Shown here piece after piece: positions 45,306 through 54,829 of a stretch of DNA of 64,000 nt. Origin of the DNA: Acinetobacter bohemicus ANC 3994. Lineage in GTDB: Bacteria > Pseudomonadota > Gammaproteobacteria > Pseudomonadales > Moraxellaceae. A program made the position numbers and the translations under genes. Position 1 is the stretch's first letter; every line of letters begins with the position of its first letter. Location of the stretch: the NCBI RefSeq assembly GCF_000367925.1, contig NZ_KB849168.1, forward strand, positions 251,896 through 315,895, read 5' to 3'. The notes below the pieces were generated by a model. That model was not told the DNA's origin. It was given only the letters and a program-made list of their open reading frames with translations, and did no database searches.

Positions 45306-47021
45306 ATGACAGCATTAAAAGGTTCACCTAGATTTACCGGTTTCAATCGACGTTTAGTTGAAGAAGGCTTCATTTCTGCTGAAAATATGCAGAATGCGAT
45401 CTTAAATGCAAAAAAAGCCAATCAAGATATTGTTCCTTTTTTAATTGATCAATTAAAAATTTCGTCTTTAGATATTGCAGAAAAAATCGCTCAAGAGTTT
45501 GGCGAACCACTTTTTGATCTCAGTACCTATGATTCTGCACAAATTATCCGTGAAGGCATTGACGAAAAACTGATTACCAAACATCGTATTTTACCGATTT
45601 TTAAACGCGGCAACTTACTCTACGTCGCCACCAGCAATCCAACCAATATCGATGCCATGGATGCGATACGCTTCAATAGTAAAATGAACATTGAAGCGAT
45701 TATTGTTGAGCATCCAAAACTAGAAAAACTGATTGAACAAAATTTTGCCGAAGCGGATAGTTTTCAATTCTCTGATGATGATATCGATTTAAATCTAGAG
45801 CAAGAAGATCTTAGCAATAAAGATGATGATGACGACAACGAGCAACAACAAGATGAAGCCCCGATTGTCAAATACATCAATAAACTGCTGATTGATGCCA
45901 TTCGTATGGGTGCTTCGGACTTACATTTTGAACCGTATGAGAAAATGTATCGCGTGCGTTATCGTGTCGATGGCGTACTACGTCACATTGCCACCCCGCC
46001 TTTACAGCTTGCCACCCGTTTAGCCTCGCGTTTAAAAGTCATGTCTCAGATGGATATTTCTGAAAAACGTTTACCTCAAGATGGACGCATTAAACTTAAA
46101 CTTTCAAAAAGTAAAGCCATCGACTTCCGTGTCAACTCATTACCCACTCTATTTGGTGAAAAACTGGTGCTGCGTATTTTAGATCCATCCAGTGCCATGT
46201 TGGGGATTGATGCGCTCGGTTATGAACCTGCACAAAAAGAATTGTTTATGCAAGCTTTGGACAAACCTCAAGGCATGCTATTGATTACAGGTCCCACAGG
46301 TTCGGGTAAAACGGTTTCTTTATATACGGGCTTAAATATTCTCAACCGTGAAGATACCAATATTTCAACGGCCGAAGATCCCGTCGAAATTAATCTAGAG
46401 GGAATTAATCAGGTCAATGTCAATGCTAAAGTGGGCTTAACCTTCTCTGCCGCCCTTAAATCATTTTTACGCCAAGATCCAGATATTGTGATGGTCGGTG
46501 AGATTCGAGATTTAGAAACCGCAGAAATTGCCATTAAAGCCGCACAGACGGGACATATGGTGATGTCCACACTCCATACCAATAGTGCGCCTGAAACACT
46601 TACACGCTTAAGAAATATGGGTGTACCTTCCTTTAATATCGCAACCTCTGTAAACTTAGTCATTGCACAGCGTTTAGCTCGACGTTTATGCCCACAATGT
46701 AAAATTCCTTCAGATATTCCAAACCTAAGTTTATTGGAAATGGGCTTTCAAGAAGAAGATTTAAGGCATCCAGATTTTCAAGTTTATCAACCTGTAGGCT
46801 GTTCAGAATGTCGTGATGGTTATAAAGGCCGTGTGGGTATTTATGAAGTAATGAAAGTAACACCTGAAATTTCGAAAATTATTATGGAAGATGGCAATGC
46901 ACTTGAAATTGCAGCGGCATCGGAAAAATCGGGGTTTAATAATTTACGTCGTTCAGGATTAATGAAAGTCATGCAGGGGGTAACTTCTCTTCAAGAAGTT
47001 AATCGTGTGACTAGCGAATAG
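45306..47021 (+). CDS. pilB: PilB, type IV pilus assembly ATPase
   Basis: 571 residues. An N-terminal MshEN/T2SSE_N domain (~1-150) is followed by an acidic linker rich in Asp/Glu/Gln (~155-180). The secretion ATPase core has an Asp box (ASDLHFEPYEKMYRVRYRVDG), Walker A GPTGSGKT (329-336), AEDPVE, Walker B VMVGEIRD and the His box GHMVMSTLHTN. A zinc tetracysteine follows (CPQC ... CSEC, ~463-500). Hexameric motor for pilus extension at the inner membrane. Starts pilB-pilC-pilD-coaE. In Acinetobacter these pili serve twitching and DNA uptake (genus knowledge). Confidence 0.97.
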   Translation: MTALKGSPRFTGFNRRLVEEGFISAENMQNAILNAKKANQDIVPFLIDQLKISSLDIAEKIAQEFGEPLFDLSTYDSAQIIREGIDEKLITKHRILPIFKRGNLLYVATSNPTNIDAMDAIRFNSKMNIEAIIVEHPKLEKLIEQNFAEADSFQFSDDDIDLNLEQEDLSNKDDDDDNEQQQDEAPIVKYINKLLIDAIRMGASDLHFEPYEKMYRVRYRVDGVLRHIATPPLQLATRLASRLKVMSQMDISEKRLPQDGRIKLKLSKSKAIDFRVNSLPTLFGEKLVLRILDPSSAMLGIDALGYEPAQKELFMQALDKPQGMLLITGPTGSGKTVSLYTGLNILNREDTNISTAEDPVEINLEGINQVNVNAKVGLTFSAALKSFLRQDPDIVMVGEIRDLETAEIAIKAAQTGHMVMSTLHTNSAPETLTRLRNMGVPSFNIATSVNLVIAQRLARRLCPQCKIPSDIPNLSLLEMGFQEEDLRHPDFQVYQPVGCSECRDGYKGRVGIYEVMKVTPEISKIIMEDGNALEIAAASEKSGFNNLRRSGLMKVMQGVTSLQEVNRVTSE

Positions 47022-47050
47022 ATAAAGTATTTAAAAATAAGGATAAATTC

Positions 47051-48277
47051 ATGGCTGTCAAAAAAGCACAGATGATGCCAACCTTCAGTTATGAAGGAGT
47101 TGATCGTAAAGGGGCTAAACTTAAGGGCGAATTACCGGCACGTAACATGGCACTGGCGAAAGTGACTTTACGTAAGCAAGGAATTACCATTAAGACCATT
47201 CGAGAAAAACGAAAAAATATTCTCGAAGGTTTAATGAAAAAAAAGGTCTCCACACTCGACATCACCATCTTTACTCGTCAGCTCGCAACAATGATGAAAG
47301 CCGGTGTACCTTTAGTGCAAAGTTTTGAAATTGTCGCTGAAGGTCTTGAAAACCCCTCTATGCGTGAAGTAGTCTTAGGCATTAAAGGGGAAGTTGAAGG
47401 CGGGAATACCTTTGCTGGTGCCTTACGCAAATATCCGCAATATTTTGATAATTTATTTTGTTCCTTGGTTGAATCGGGTGAGCAGTCTGGTGCTTTAGAG
47501 ACCATGCTTGACCGTGTCGCGATTTACAAAGAAAAAAGCGAATTACTGAAACAAAAAATTAAAAAAGCCATGAAATATCCCGCAGCAGTTATTGTGGTTG
47601 CACTTGTGGTGACCATTATTCTCATGGTCAAAGTTGTTCCAGTATTCCAAAATGTATTCAGTTCATTCGGCGCAGATCTTCCAGCCTTTACTAAAATGGT
47701 GGTCAATATGTCGGAATGGATGCAAAAATACTGGTTTATTTTAATTATTGTGATTGGTGTCATTATTGCATGCTTCCTTGAAGCCAAAAAACGCAGTAAA
47801 AAATTCCGTGATTTTCTCGATAAAGCAGCACTGAAAGCGCCTATTTTTGGTGACCTAGTCTATAAGGCAATTATTGCCCGTTATAGTCGTACCTTGGCCA
47901 CCACTTTTGCTGCCGGTGTTCCACTGATTGATGCCTTAGAATCGACTGCTGGCGCGACCAATAATTGCGTTTATGAAGAAGCGGTGCTTAAAATCCGTGA
48001 TGATGTTGCAACAGGCCAACAACTTCAATTTGCCATGCGCGTCACCAATAAATTTCCATCCATGGCAGTACAAATGGTGGCGATTGGTGAAGAGTCAGGT
48101 GCACTCGACTCAATGCTCGACAAAGTTGCCACCCATTTTGAAAATGAAGTGGACAATGCTGTTGACGGTTTAACCTCGATGATGGAACCGCTGATTATGG
48201 CCGTACTGGGTGTACTGGTCGGTGGTCTGGTTATCGCCATGTATCTCCCAATCTTCCAAATGGGTTCTGTGGTTTAA
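47051..48277 (+). CDS. pilC: PilC, type IV pilus inner-membrane platform protein
   Basis: 408 residues with two T2SSF domains (about 75-200 and 278-400): DITIFTRQLATMMKAGVPLVQ ... SLVESGEQSGALETML, and the repeat YSRTLATTFAAGVPLIDALE ... VAIGEESGALDSML. Transmembrane helices are at ~177-197, ~228-248 and ~380-402. It couples PilB motion to pilin addition. Its TAA overlaps the pilD ATG (TAATG). Confidence 0.97.
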   Translation: MAVKKAQMMPTFSYEGVDRKGAKLKGELPARNMALAKVTLRKQGITIKTIREKRKNILEGLMKKKVSTLDITIFTRQLATMMKAGVPLVQSFEIVAEGLENPSMREVVLGIKGEVEGGNTFAGALRKYPQYFDNLFCSLVESGEQSGALETMLDRVAIYKEKSELLKQKIKKAMKYPAAVIVVALVVTIILMVKVVPVFQNVFSSFGADLPAFTKMVVNMSEWMQKYWFILIIVIGVIIACFLEAKKRSKKFRDFLDKAALKAPIFGDLVYKAIIARYSRTLATTFAAGVPLIDALESTAGATNNCVYEEAVLKIRDDVATGQQLQFAMRVTNKFPSMAVQMVAIGEESGALDSMLDKVATHFENEVDNAVDGLTSMMEPLIMAVLGVLVGGLVIAMYLPIFQMGSVV

Positions 48278-49137
48278 TGCAAGAATTGATCGCTTATTTT
48301 ATAGACAACCCAACCGCACTGTATATTGCCGTTGGGCTTTTTAGCTTATGTATTGGTAGTTTTCTCAATGTCGTTATCTATCGCACGCCAAAAATGATGG
48401 AACAAGAATGGCGACAAGATTGCCAAATGTTTCTTCATCCTGAGCAAGCGATTATTGATGAATCCAAACTAACCCTAAGTAAACCTGCTTCAACTTGTCC
48501 TAAATGCCGCACTGAAATTCGTTGGTATCAAAATATTCCCGTCATCAGTTGGTTAGTGTTACGTGGCAAATGTGGTTCTTGCCAAAATCCAATCAGCATA
48601 CGCTACCCATTGATTGAGCTGCTGACTGCACTCGCTTCATTGGTGATTGTCAGTGTATTTGGTCCAACCCTACAAATGCTCTTCGGGTTACTGTTGACGT
48701 GGATGCTGATCGCACTGACCTTTATCGATTTTGATACCCAGCTCCTGCCTGACCGTTACACCTTAACCTTAGCAGCACTGGGTTTAGGCATTAATAGCTA
48801 TGCCATTTATATCTCACCCACTTCTGCGATTTGGGGCTATATTATTGGTTTTTTATGCCTTTGGATTGTGTATTACCTGTTTAAAATCATTACCGGTAAA
48901 GAAGGCATGGGCTATGGCGATTTCAAGCTGCTGGCTGCTTTAGGCGCTTGGATGGGACCTTTAATGCTCCCATTGATTGTGCTGCTTTCATCCTTAGTTG
49001 GTGCAATTATTGGTATTGTTTTGCTTAAAATACGTAAAGAAAATCAACCTTTTGCCTTCGGCCCTTATATTGCCATTGCGGGTTGGATTGCATTTATTTG
49101 GGGTGAACCAATTATGAAAGCATATTTAGGACAATAA
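48277..49137 (+). CDS. pilD: PilD, prepilin peptidase / N-methyltransferase
   Basis: 286 residues, polytopic. A cytoplasmic four-cysteine zinc motif (CPKC ... CGSC) sits in the first loop (~70-105). The aspartyl protease residues are visible in FIDFDTQLLPDR and in GMGYGDFKLL (GxGD). It cleaves the prepilin leader and methylates the new N-terminus; it also processes type II secretion pseudopilins in the family. Overlaps pilC by one base; coaE follows after 14 bp. Confidence 0.97.
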   Translation: MQELIAYFIDNPTALYIAVGLFSLCIGSFLNVVIYRTPKMMEQEWRQDCQMFLHPEQAIIDESKLTLSKPASTCPKCRTEIRWYQNIPVISWLVLRGKCGSCQNPISIRYPLIELLTALASLVIVSVFGPTLQMLFGLLLTWMLIALTFIDFDTQLLPDRYTLTLAALGLGINSYAIYISPTSAIWGYIIGFLCLWIVYYLFKIITGKEGMGYGDFKLLAALGAWMGPLMLPLIVLLSSLVGAIIGIVLLKIRKENQPFAFGPYIAIAGWIAFIWGEPIMKAYLGQ

Positions 49138-49151
49138 TTTTAGGCAAATCT

Positions 49152-49742
49152 ATGACATTTATCTTGGGTTTAACAGGCGGCATTGGCAGTGGAAAATCTG
49201 CTGCAAGTACATGGTTTGAAACCCAAGGTATCACTGTTGTTGATGCAGATATCGTGGCGCGTGAAGTGGTTGAAAAAGGCCAACCCGCTTTGCAAAAAAT
49301 TCATGTCGCTTTTGGTGATTGGGTTTTACTTGAAAATGGTGAACTGAATCGCCGAGCTTTACGCGAGCATATTTTTAAAGACCCAAATGCACGTCAAACA
49401 CTAGAGCACATTACTCACCCTGCAATTCGCCAGTCGATTATTCATCAGCTGCAAAGCGCGACAACGCCCTATGTCATTTTGGTTTCACCCCTGCTGTTTG
49501 AAACCAATCAACATGAATTAACTGATCATACCTTATTGATTGATGCGACCGAGGAATTACAAATTCAACGTGCCAGCCAACGTGATGGTCAATCCATTGA
49601 GCAAATTCATCAGATTATTCAGGCACAAATGCCACGCCAACAAAAACAACAGTTGGCCGATGATATTGTGCTCAATGATGGTCATCTTGAGCACCTATAC
49701 CGTCATTTAAAAACACTGCATCAACGCTATTTAAAACGCTAA
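49152..49742 (+). CDS. coaE: Dephospho-CoA kinase
   Basis: 196 residues. P-loop TGGIGSGKS (8-16), followed by VVDADIVAREVV, ITHPAIR and VLVSPLLFE-type motifs (YVILVSPLLFET), and a lid-like QRDGQSIEQIHQIIQAQM. It catalyses the last step of coenzyme A synthesis, ATP + dephospho-CoA. The pilD-coaE linkage is common in gamma-proteobacteria. Ends just before a bidirectional terminator. Confidence 0.96.
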   Translation: MTFILGLTGGIGSGKSAASTWFETQGITVVDADIVAREVVEKGQPALQKIHVAFGDWVLLENGELNRRALREHIFKDPNARQTLEHITHPAIRQSIIHQLQSATTPYVILVSPLLFETNQHELTDHTLLIDATEELQIQRASQRDGQSIEQIHQIIQAQMPRQQKQQLADDIVLNDGHLEHLYRHLKTLHQRYLKR

Positions 49743-49745
49743 AAC

Positions 49746-49774
49746 AAAAACAGTCGATTAAGACTGTTTTTTTT
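49746..49774. terminator. Bidirectional terminator between coaE and the EamA transporter
   Basis: AAAAACAGTC-GATTAA-GACTGTTTTT with A and T tracts on the two sides. It overlaps the 3' end of the minus-strand transporter gene (stop at 49758), so that gene's last codons lie inside the stem. Confidence 0.88.
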
Positions 49775-50675
49775 GTTGATCCAGTTGCTGCTGCAAACTG
49801 TCTTTATGCATGACCCAACGCCACGGCTGTAAAGCACCGATTGCCATACCAATCAAACCGCACATAATGGCTCGACTTAAAGGCTCACCCAAAAGGGGTA
49901 CAGCGAGAATGGCTGCAATAAATGGTGCCAGTGTCACAATACTTCCCGTCTTAAATGCACCGAGTCGTTTAATGGCCTCTACATAGGTTATTGTTGCAAC
50001 AATCACCACAAACACACCATGAAAAATTGTTTGCATCAACAAATGGATAGGCTCAGGCCCAGTCAAATTTTTCGGAAGAAAAATCAAATAAATCGGGATA
50101 TAAATAACCGCAGACCAAATCGCAACGCCGGCCATGGAATGCCATGCGGACAGTTTCCATTGCCGCAATAAGACGGTGAAAACACCCCACCAAATTGCAC
50201 TGAAGAAAAACAACATATCGCCAAAACCAAAGGCCACACCTGTTTCTCGGTACATTAAAAAGCTCATCGCACTAATGGCGCTTAGCATAATGACTAAACT
50301 GAGCCATGTATGCTTATCGAAGGGTTCTTTAAACAGCAGAAATGCAGCCACTGCGGTACACAACGGAAGACAACCATTTAAAAAAATGGCTGCATGTGCT
50401 GCGGGTACATAATGAAAAGCACTATAAGATGTCAGGCAATAACCCACACCACCAATCATTGCCAAAAGAAAAGGCTGTTTTTTCCATAGAAAAGCGGTGT
50501 CTTTTTTATAGATCAGAATTGGCATTAAAATACAAAATGCCAAAGCAAAACGTAATGCGGTAATATCCCACGCACTAATTCCCCACTGTGCACTTAAGCG
50601 AGAGCTAATGGTAAACCCTCCCCAAATACACATGGTAATTACAACGAAGACATAACCTTGAGACCGAGGAGACAT
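49758..50675 (-). CDS. EamA-family (DMT) transporter
   Basis: About 305 residues with ten predicted membrane helices in two EamA repeats: WGGFTISSRLSAQWGISAWDITALRFALA and ATITYVEAIKRLGAFKTGSIVTLAPFIAAILAVPLLGE (each read in pieces). The C-terminal tail is hydrophilic and Gln-rich. The ATG at 50675 is likely; TTG codons lie 6-9 bases upstream and no clear ribosome site is seen for either. Family members export metabolites, often amino acids or drugs; the substrate cannot be told. Stands alone upstream of a convergent terminator. Confidence 0.87.
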   Translation of the reverse strand: MSPRSQGYVFVVITMCIWGGFTISSRLSAQWGISAWDITALRFALAFCILMPILIYKKDTAFLWKKQPFLLAMIGGVGYCLTSYSAFHYVPAAHAAIFLNGCLPLCTAVAAFLLFKEPFDKHTWLSLVIMLSAISAMSFLMYRETGVAFGFGDMLFFFSAIWWGVFTVLLRQWKLSAWHSMAGVAIWSAVIYIPIYLIFLPKNLTGPEPIHLLMQTIFHGVFVVIVATITYVEAIKRLGAFKTGSIVTLAPFIAAILAVPLLGEPLSRAIMCGLIGMAIGALQPWRWVMHKDSLQQQLDQQKKQS

Positions 50676-50709
50676 TACCAACAACTTTTAAATTTTAAAT
50701 CAAAAAGGA

Positions 50710-51459
50710 TTACACATTACGTTGACGGCACGCTTCATACAAAGCCATACCTGTTGCGACACTGACATTCAAACTCTGTAAATTACCCGCCATTGGGATA
50801 TAAACCGTTTGGTCACATTGTGACTGTGTAATTGGACGTAAGCCTGTATCTTCAGCACCCATCACCACACAAATACCTGTTCCAGTAAAATCAAATTCAT
50901 TTACCGGTAAAGCTTTTTCATCCAGCATCGTACCCACCACACGAACATTAAATTCTTCTTTAATGTTGCCTAAAGTACGCGCCAAATTCGTCACTTGAAT
51001 AAACTTCACTTTTTCTGCACCACCAGCAGCAATTTTACGTGCTGTTGGGGTTAAGCTTGCCGAACGATCACGCGCCACAATCACCGCTTCGACACCCATA
51101 GCTGCTGCTGTACGAATACATGCACCTAAGTTATGTGGATCTGTCACTTGATCTAAAGCAAGCAATAAGGCTTGAGGATTCTGCTTCAGCAATTCATCCA
51201 GATCTTGTTCATTCAGTGTTGGATGCGGACGAACTGCGGCAACCACCCCCTGATGAAAAGGCTGACCCGCCAATTTTTCCAATTTTTCACGACTGGCTTG
51301 TTGTACGCTGATCCCAAAAGGATCTGCCAAAGCCAAAACGTTTTTCAAACGTTGATCGTCACGACCTTTGAGTGTAAATAATGTCAGTACACGCTCTGGC
51401 TCAAGCTCAAGTAATGACTCCACTGAGTGAACGCCATAAAAATATTCGGTTTTTGCCAT
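50710..51459 (-). CDS. rlmB: 23S rRNA (guanosine-2'-O-)-methyltransferase RlmB
   Basis: 249 residues. An N-terminal substrate-binding domain (FYGVHSVESLLELEPERV) is followed by a SpoU/TrmD knot domain. The three SpoU motifs are DPHNLGACIRTAAAMG, VVMGAEDTGLR and IPMAGNLQSLNVSVATGMALYEA. RlmB methylates G2251 of the 23S P loop in E. coli. Another SpoU enzyme is possible, but length and N-terminal domain fit RlmB best. Confidence 0.94.
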   Translation of the reverse strand: MAKTEYFYGVHSVESLLELEPERVLTLFTLKGRDDQRLKNVLALADPFGISVQQASREKLEKLAGQPFHQGVVAAVRPHPTLNEQDLDELLKQNPQALLLALDQVTDPHNLGACIRTAAAMGVEAVIVARDRSASLTPTARKIAAGGAEKVKFIQVTNLARTLGNIKEEFNVRVVGTMLDEKALPVNEFDFTGTGICVVMGAEDTGLRPITQSQCDQTVYIPMAGNLQSLNVSVATGMALYEACRQRNV

Positions 51460-51490
51460 GAACGGCCTCTAAAATAGATATATACAATGC

Positions 51491-51528
51491 AAAAAAGAAA
51501 AATCCTGCAAAGCTGGCTTTACAGGATT
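51491..51528 (-). terminator. Terminator of ppnP
   Basis: Minus strand: AATCCTG and CAGGATT around an inner AAAGC/GCTTT stem, then a T-rich tract (TTTTTCTTTTTT). It separates ppnP from rlmB. Confidence 0.85.
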
Positions 51529-51590
51529 GATGCTTAAATCTAGTTTAACTGATTCAGGCTAAAATTTCTTTGCCTTAATACGACTTGTAC

Positions 51591-51914
51591 TTAGCCTTCT
51601 AAATGGCAGACATAATCGAGCACTTCGTCTGTCTCAATTTTAAAACGGCTATTGCCTGGGACATAAAAAGACTGTCCAGCACGAAATAATTCACTTTCAG
51701 TGCGATCTGCGATGTGTACACGACATTCACCTGAAATAATTTCCATACGTTCAGGGACATGCGTTTCAAAAGTCAGTGCTTGTTCCGTTGGTAAAATGAC
51801 CCCTAAAGTCTTTTTTGTACCATCTTCAAATTGAACCGTATGACTAATACATAGCCCACCGAAATAAACATTCGATTTTTTGATAACAGACACGTGATCA
51901 AACTGATTTGACAT
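51591..51914 (-). CDS. ppnP: Pyrimidine/purine nucleoside phosphorylase PpnP (DUF1255)
   Basis: 107 residues, a single cupin: VYFGGLCISHTVQFEDGTKKTLGVILP, then EIISGECRVHI and FYVPGNSRFKI. The ATG at 51914 has GGAG nine bases upstream. An upstream frame to 51938 runs through this site and is rejected. E. coli PpnP (YaiE) phosphorolyses diverse nucleosides to free base and ribose-1-phosphate. Monocistronic. Confidence 0.94.
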   Translation of the reverse strand: MSNQFDHVSVIKKSNVYFGGLCISHTVQFEDGTKKTLGVILPTEQALTFETHVPERMEIISGECRVHIADRTESELFRAGQSFYVPGNSRFKIETDEVLDYVCHLEG

Positions 51915-51938
51915 GCGTATTCTCCAGATAATGCGCAT

Positions 51939-52495
51939 TTATAATTTTTGATGGATGTAGTTTAAAGCTGAGCATTAAACTAATCAATCGATGTTCATAA
52001 AGCTAAATTAATATTTTCCAAATAGATACTTTTCTATATCCATATTTAGAAGCTTTTCCATTTGTTAGCGAGAGTCTAAAACAAGCGCAGCAGAAGCACA
52101 AATAAGTTTTTATACTTCCTCGACTAAAGGTCAATGAGCCTTCCCCAAGCGAGAATATTGAACCCCAATCATGGCTACAAACCTTTGCTACAGAGCGACA
52201 TTACAATATCATTGCTCTTGCTCTGACAGCGTCTCTAAAATATGGATTGATCAATAAATTGATGTATTTTCACTCTATTTGATCACATAAAAAACCATCA
52301 AATAGGCTCTAAAATGCAATTCAATTTACCTCTGTGGCTTTTATAGCGTATCTTCAAACAAAGGTAGTTTCATTTTTATCATCAATATCAGGTAAAATAA
52401 TGATGTTTTACGTCATCTTAAAATAAAAGTTGTCTTGTGACCCAAACAAAATTTCACTATCTTAAATTAAAACTTTTCGCAGCTCGGATGCGTTT
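51939..52495. other. Intergenic stretch between ppnP and recN
   Basis: 557 bp, AT-rich, with no complete gene. It contains a start-less open frame (52106-52282) that reads like protein and a near-palindrome TGATG-N5-CGTCA (52402-52416) ahead of recN. Confidence 0.5.
52106..52282 (+). pseudogene. Start-less open frame, possible gene remnant
   Basis: 58 codons open between TAA (52103) and TGA (52280). No ATG/GTG/TTG lies near its beginning. The translation has protein-like composition, with an amphipathic stretch (TERHYNIIALALTASLKYGL). I do not recognise the family. It could be a decayed gene fragment or chance. Confidence 0.25.
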
Positions 52496-54157
52496 ATGCT
52501 GACACATTTAACTCTGATCAATTTTGCTTTAGCCGATCATTTAGCCATTGATATTGAACAAGGTTTCAATGTCCTGACGGGTGAAACAGGTGCGGGTAAA
52601 TCTTTATTATTAGATGCCCTCTCGGCATGTTTAGGCGAACGTACGGATACCAATTACGTCCGTTTTGGTCATGATAAAGCCGATGTCACCGCCATTTTTA
52701 GTTATCAAGCGCACAGTGCAGAAGCCGAATGGTTAAAAAACCATGAGCTGGATGATGAATCGGGTGAAATTCATTTAAGACGAGTGATTTTTGCTACAGG
52801 TCGTAGCAAAGCGTGGATTAATGGTCGCCCAAGTAGTCTGTCTGAACTCAAAGAAATTGGACGTTTACTGGTGCAACTGTATAGTCAGCACAGCCAGCAA
52901 CAATTGCTCGAACCACCCTATCCGAAACATTGGCTTGATCATTACAGCAACTTTTACCAACCTGCACAGGCTGTCCGAGAGGCCTATAGCACATGGCAAA
53001 AAGACATTCGTCAGCATCAAGCGGCCTTAGATGCACAGGCGACACGACAACAACGCATCGAAACTTTAGCCTTGCAGCTTGAAGAACTCGAAGAAATTAC
53101 CCCAATTGACTATAAAGAGATTGAACAAGAGTTCGACCGTTTAAGCCATCATGAACATATCATGCAAGATTGTAGCTATAGTTTAGATGCTTTGGATGAA
53201 GCTGAGCAAAACATCACTCAAGATATCTCGACCATTATTCGCCGCCTTGAATCGCATGCGGGTCGTAGCGAACAACTGTCCGAAATTTATAACTCGTTAC
53301 TCAATGCACAAAGTGAAATTGAAGATGCCACGGCGAATTTGCGTCAATTTATTGATCGTCAAAGCTTCAATCCGGAGCGGGTCGAAGAGCTAAACACACA
53401 GCTCGAAATCTTTCATCGTTTAGCGCGTAAATATCGAACCCAGCCTGAACAGTTGAAACAGGATTATCAGACTTGGCAGACGGAACTTGAACAACTGCAT
53501 CAGTTGGAAGATCCTGAAACTTTAGCCGAACAGGTTGCCTTATCTCAGCAAGACTTTTTAGCCAAAGCACAACACTTAGATGAGATTCGCCGTGCAGCAG
53601 CACTCCCTTTGGCGAAAAAACTGACCGAACAAGTCAAACAATTGGCCTTGCCTGAAGCCTATTTTGAATTCAAATTTGAACCCTTAGAACAAGCAACAGC
53701 CGAAGGATTTAGCTTTATTCAACTGCTGTTCACCGCAAATAAAGGCATTCCCGCGCAACCGTTGGCACGTGTCGCATCAGGTGGTGAATTGTCTCGTATT
53801 GCATTGGTCATGCAGGTGATGAATGCGGAAAAAACAGAATCTGAAGTTTTAGTTTTTGACGAAATTGATGTCGGGATCAGTGGCGGAACGGCGGAAATGG
53901 TCGGGCGTTTATTGGCAGATTTAGCTCAGCATGTGCAAATTTTATGTATTACACATCAAGCACAAGTTGCGGCCCAATCTGATCAGCATTTATTGGTTAA
54001 AAAACGTCAAACCGATCCTGCAAGCAGTACCATTATCAATCTTACTGAAGAACAACGGATTGATGAACTCGCTCGTATGACGGGCGGCGTCGAAATTAAT
54101 GACACCACGCTGCAACATGCCAAGCAATTGCGTCAGCTTAAGTTTCAACAGGTGTAA
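52496..54157 (+). CDS. recN: DNA repair protein RecN (SMC-like ATPase)
   Basis: 553 residues. Walker A GETGAGKS at 29-36, followed by LLLDALSACLGER. Long coiled-coil arms (~150-370) flank the middle. The signature ASGGELSRIALVMQV, Walker B LVFDEIDVGISGGTAE and H-loop CITHQAQVAAQSD complete the ABC ATPase. RecN holds DNA ends together in double-strand break repair and, in Acinetobacter, contributes to recombination. Monocistronic with a ~340-bp AT-rich upstream region after the fragment. No LexA box was recognised; Acinetobacter lacks a canonical LexA. Confidence 0.97.
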   Translation: MLTHLTLINFALADHLAIDIEQGFNVLTGETGAGKSLLLDALSACLGERTDTNYVRFGHDKADVTAIFSYQAHSAEAEWLKNHELDDESGEIHLRRVIFATGRSKAWINGRPSSLSELKEIGRLLVQLYSQHSQQQLLEPPYPKHWLDHYSNFYQPAQAVREAYSTWQKDIRQHQAALDAQATRQQRIETLALQLEELEEITPIDYKEIEQEFDRLSHHEHIMQDCSYSLDALDEAEQNITQDISTIIRRLESHAGRSEQLSEIYNSLLNAQSEIEDATANLRQFIDRQSFNPERVEELNTQLEIFHRLARKYRTQPEQLKQDYQTWQTELEQLHQLEDPETLAEQVALSQQDFLAKAQHLDEIRRAAALPLAKKLTEQVKQLALPEAYFEFKFEPLEQATAEGFSFIQLLFTANKGIPAQPLARVASGGELSRIALVMQVMNAEKTESEVLVFDEIDVGISGGTAEMVGRLLADLAQHVQILCITHQAQVAAQSDQHLLVKKRQTDPASSTIINLTEEQRIDELARMTGGVEINDTTLQHAKQLRQLKFQQV

Positions 54158-54274
54158 TTTTGTCGATTAAATCACAAAAAATGATTGGCGAAACTCAATT
54201 AGTTTAGTAAGTTAAACAGAAGAACATTATTATTAATTTAATCAGCTTTTTAATTTTAAGGGGGAATGGCTTAG

Positions 54275-54829
54275 ATGACTAAACAATATCTGACACATCG
54301 CTGTCTCATTGCGCCTCCTGATTTAGCCGATGATTTTTTTGCCAATACCGTTATTTATTTGGCACGACATGATGAAGAAGGCGCTCAAGGCATCATTATT
54401 AACCGCCCGTCTGGTCTTTCAATCAAAGAACTCTTGAATGACCTTGAAATCGAAGCGGATCATGTTCATCCTCATGATGTATTACAAGGGGGGCCTTTAC
54501 GCCCTGAAGCTGGATTTGTGCTACATACCGGTCAACCGACTTGGCATTCATCAATTGCTGTGGGTGAAAATGTGTGTATTACCACGTCTAAAGATATTTT
54601 AGATGCTATTGCACATAATGAAGGCGTTGGACGTTACCAAATTGCCTTAGGTTATGCCAGTTGGGGTAAAAATCAGCTGGAACAAGAAATGGCACGTGGT
54701 GCTTGGCTGATTTGTGATTCCGATATGGATTTAATTTTTAATTTACCTTATGGTGACCGTTTGGATGCTGCCTATAAAAAAATGGGCGTAGACCGAACTT
54801 GGCTTTCATCAGAGATTGGACATGCCTGA
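54275..54829 (+). CDS. yqgE: YqgE/AlgH (UPF0301) family protein
   Basis: 184 residues, with the UPF0301 patterns LIAPPDLADDFFANTVIYL, GAQGIIINRPSGLSI, LQGGPLRPEAGFVLHT and ALGYASWGKNQLEQEMARGAWL. A soluble alpha/beta protein of uncertain biochemical function; the Pseudomonas homologue was named for alginate regulation. AAGGGGGA lies ~15 bases before the ATG. It overlaps ruvX by 8 bp, the conserved yqgE-yqgF pair. Confidence 0.94.
   Translation: MTKQYLTHRCLIAPPDLADDFFANTVIYLARHDEEGAQGIIINRPSGLSIKELLNDLEIEADHVHPHDVLQGGPLRPEAGFVLHTGQPTWHSSIAVGENVCITTSKDILDAIAHNEGVGRYQIALGYASWGKNQLEQEMARGAWLICDSDMDLIFNLPYGDRLDAAYKKMGVDRTWLSSEIGHA

Noticed and set aside
52402..52416. Near-palindrome TGATG-N5-CGTCA upstream of recN as an SOS box
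   Set aside because: It does not match a LexA box or the UmuDAb-type site I recall, and one imperfect dyad in AT-rich DNA is weak evidence.
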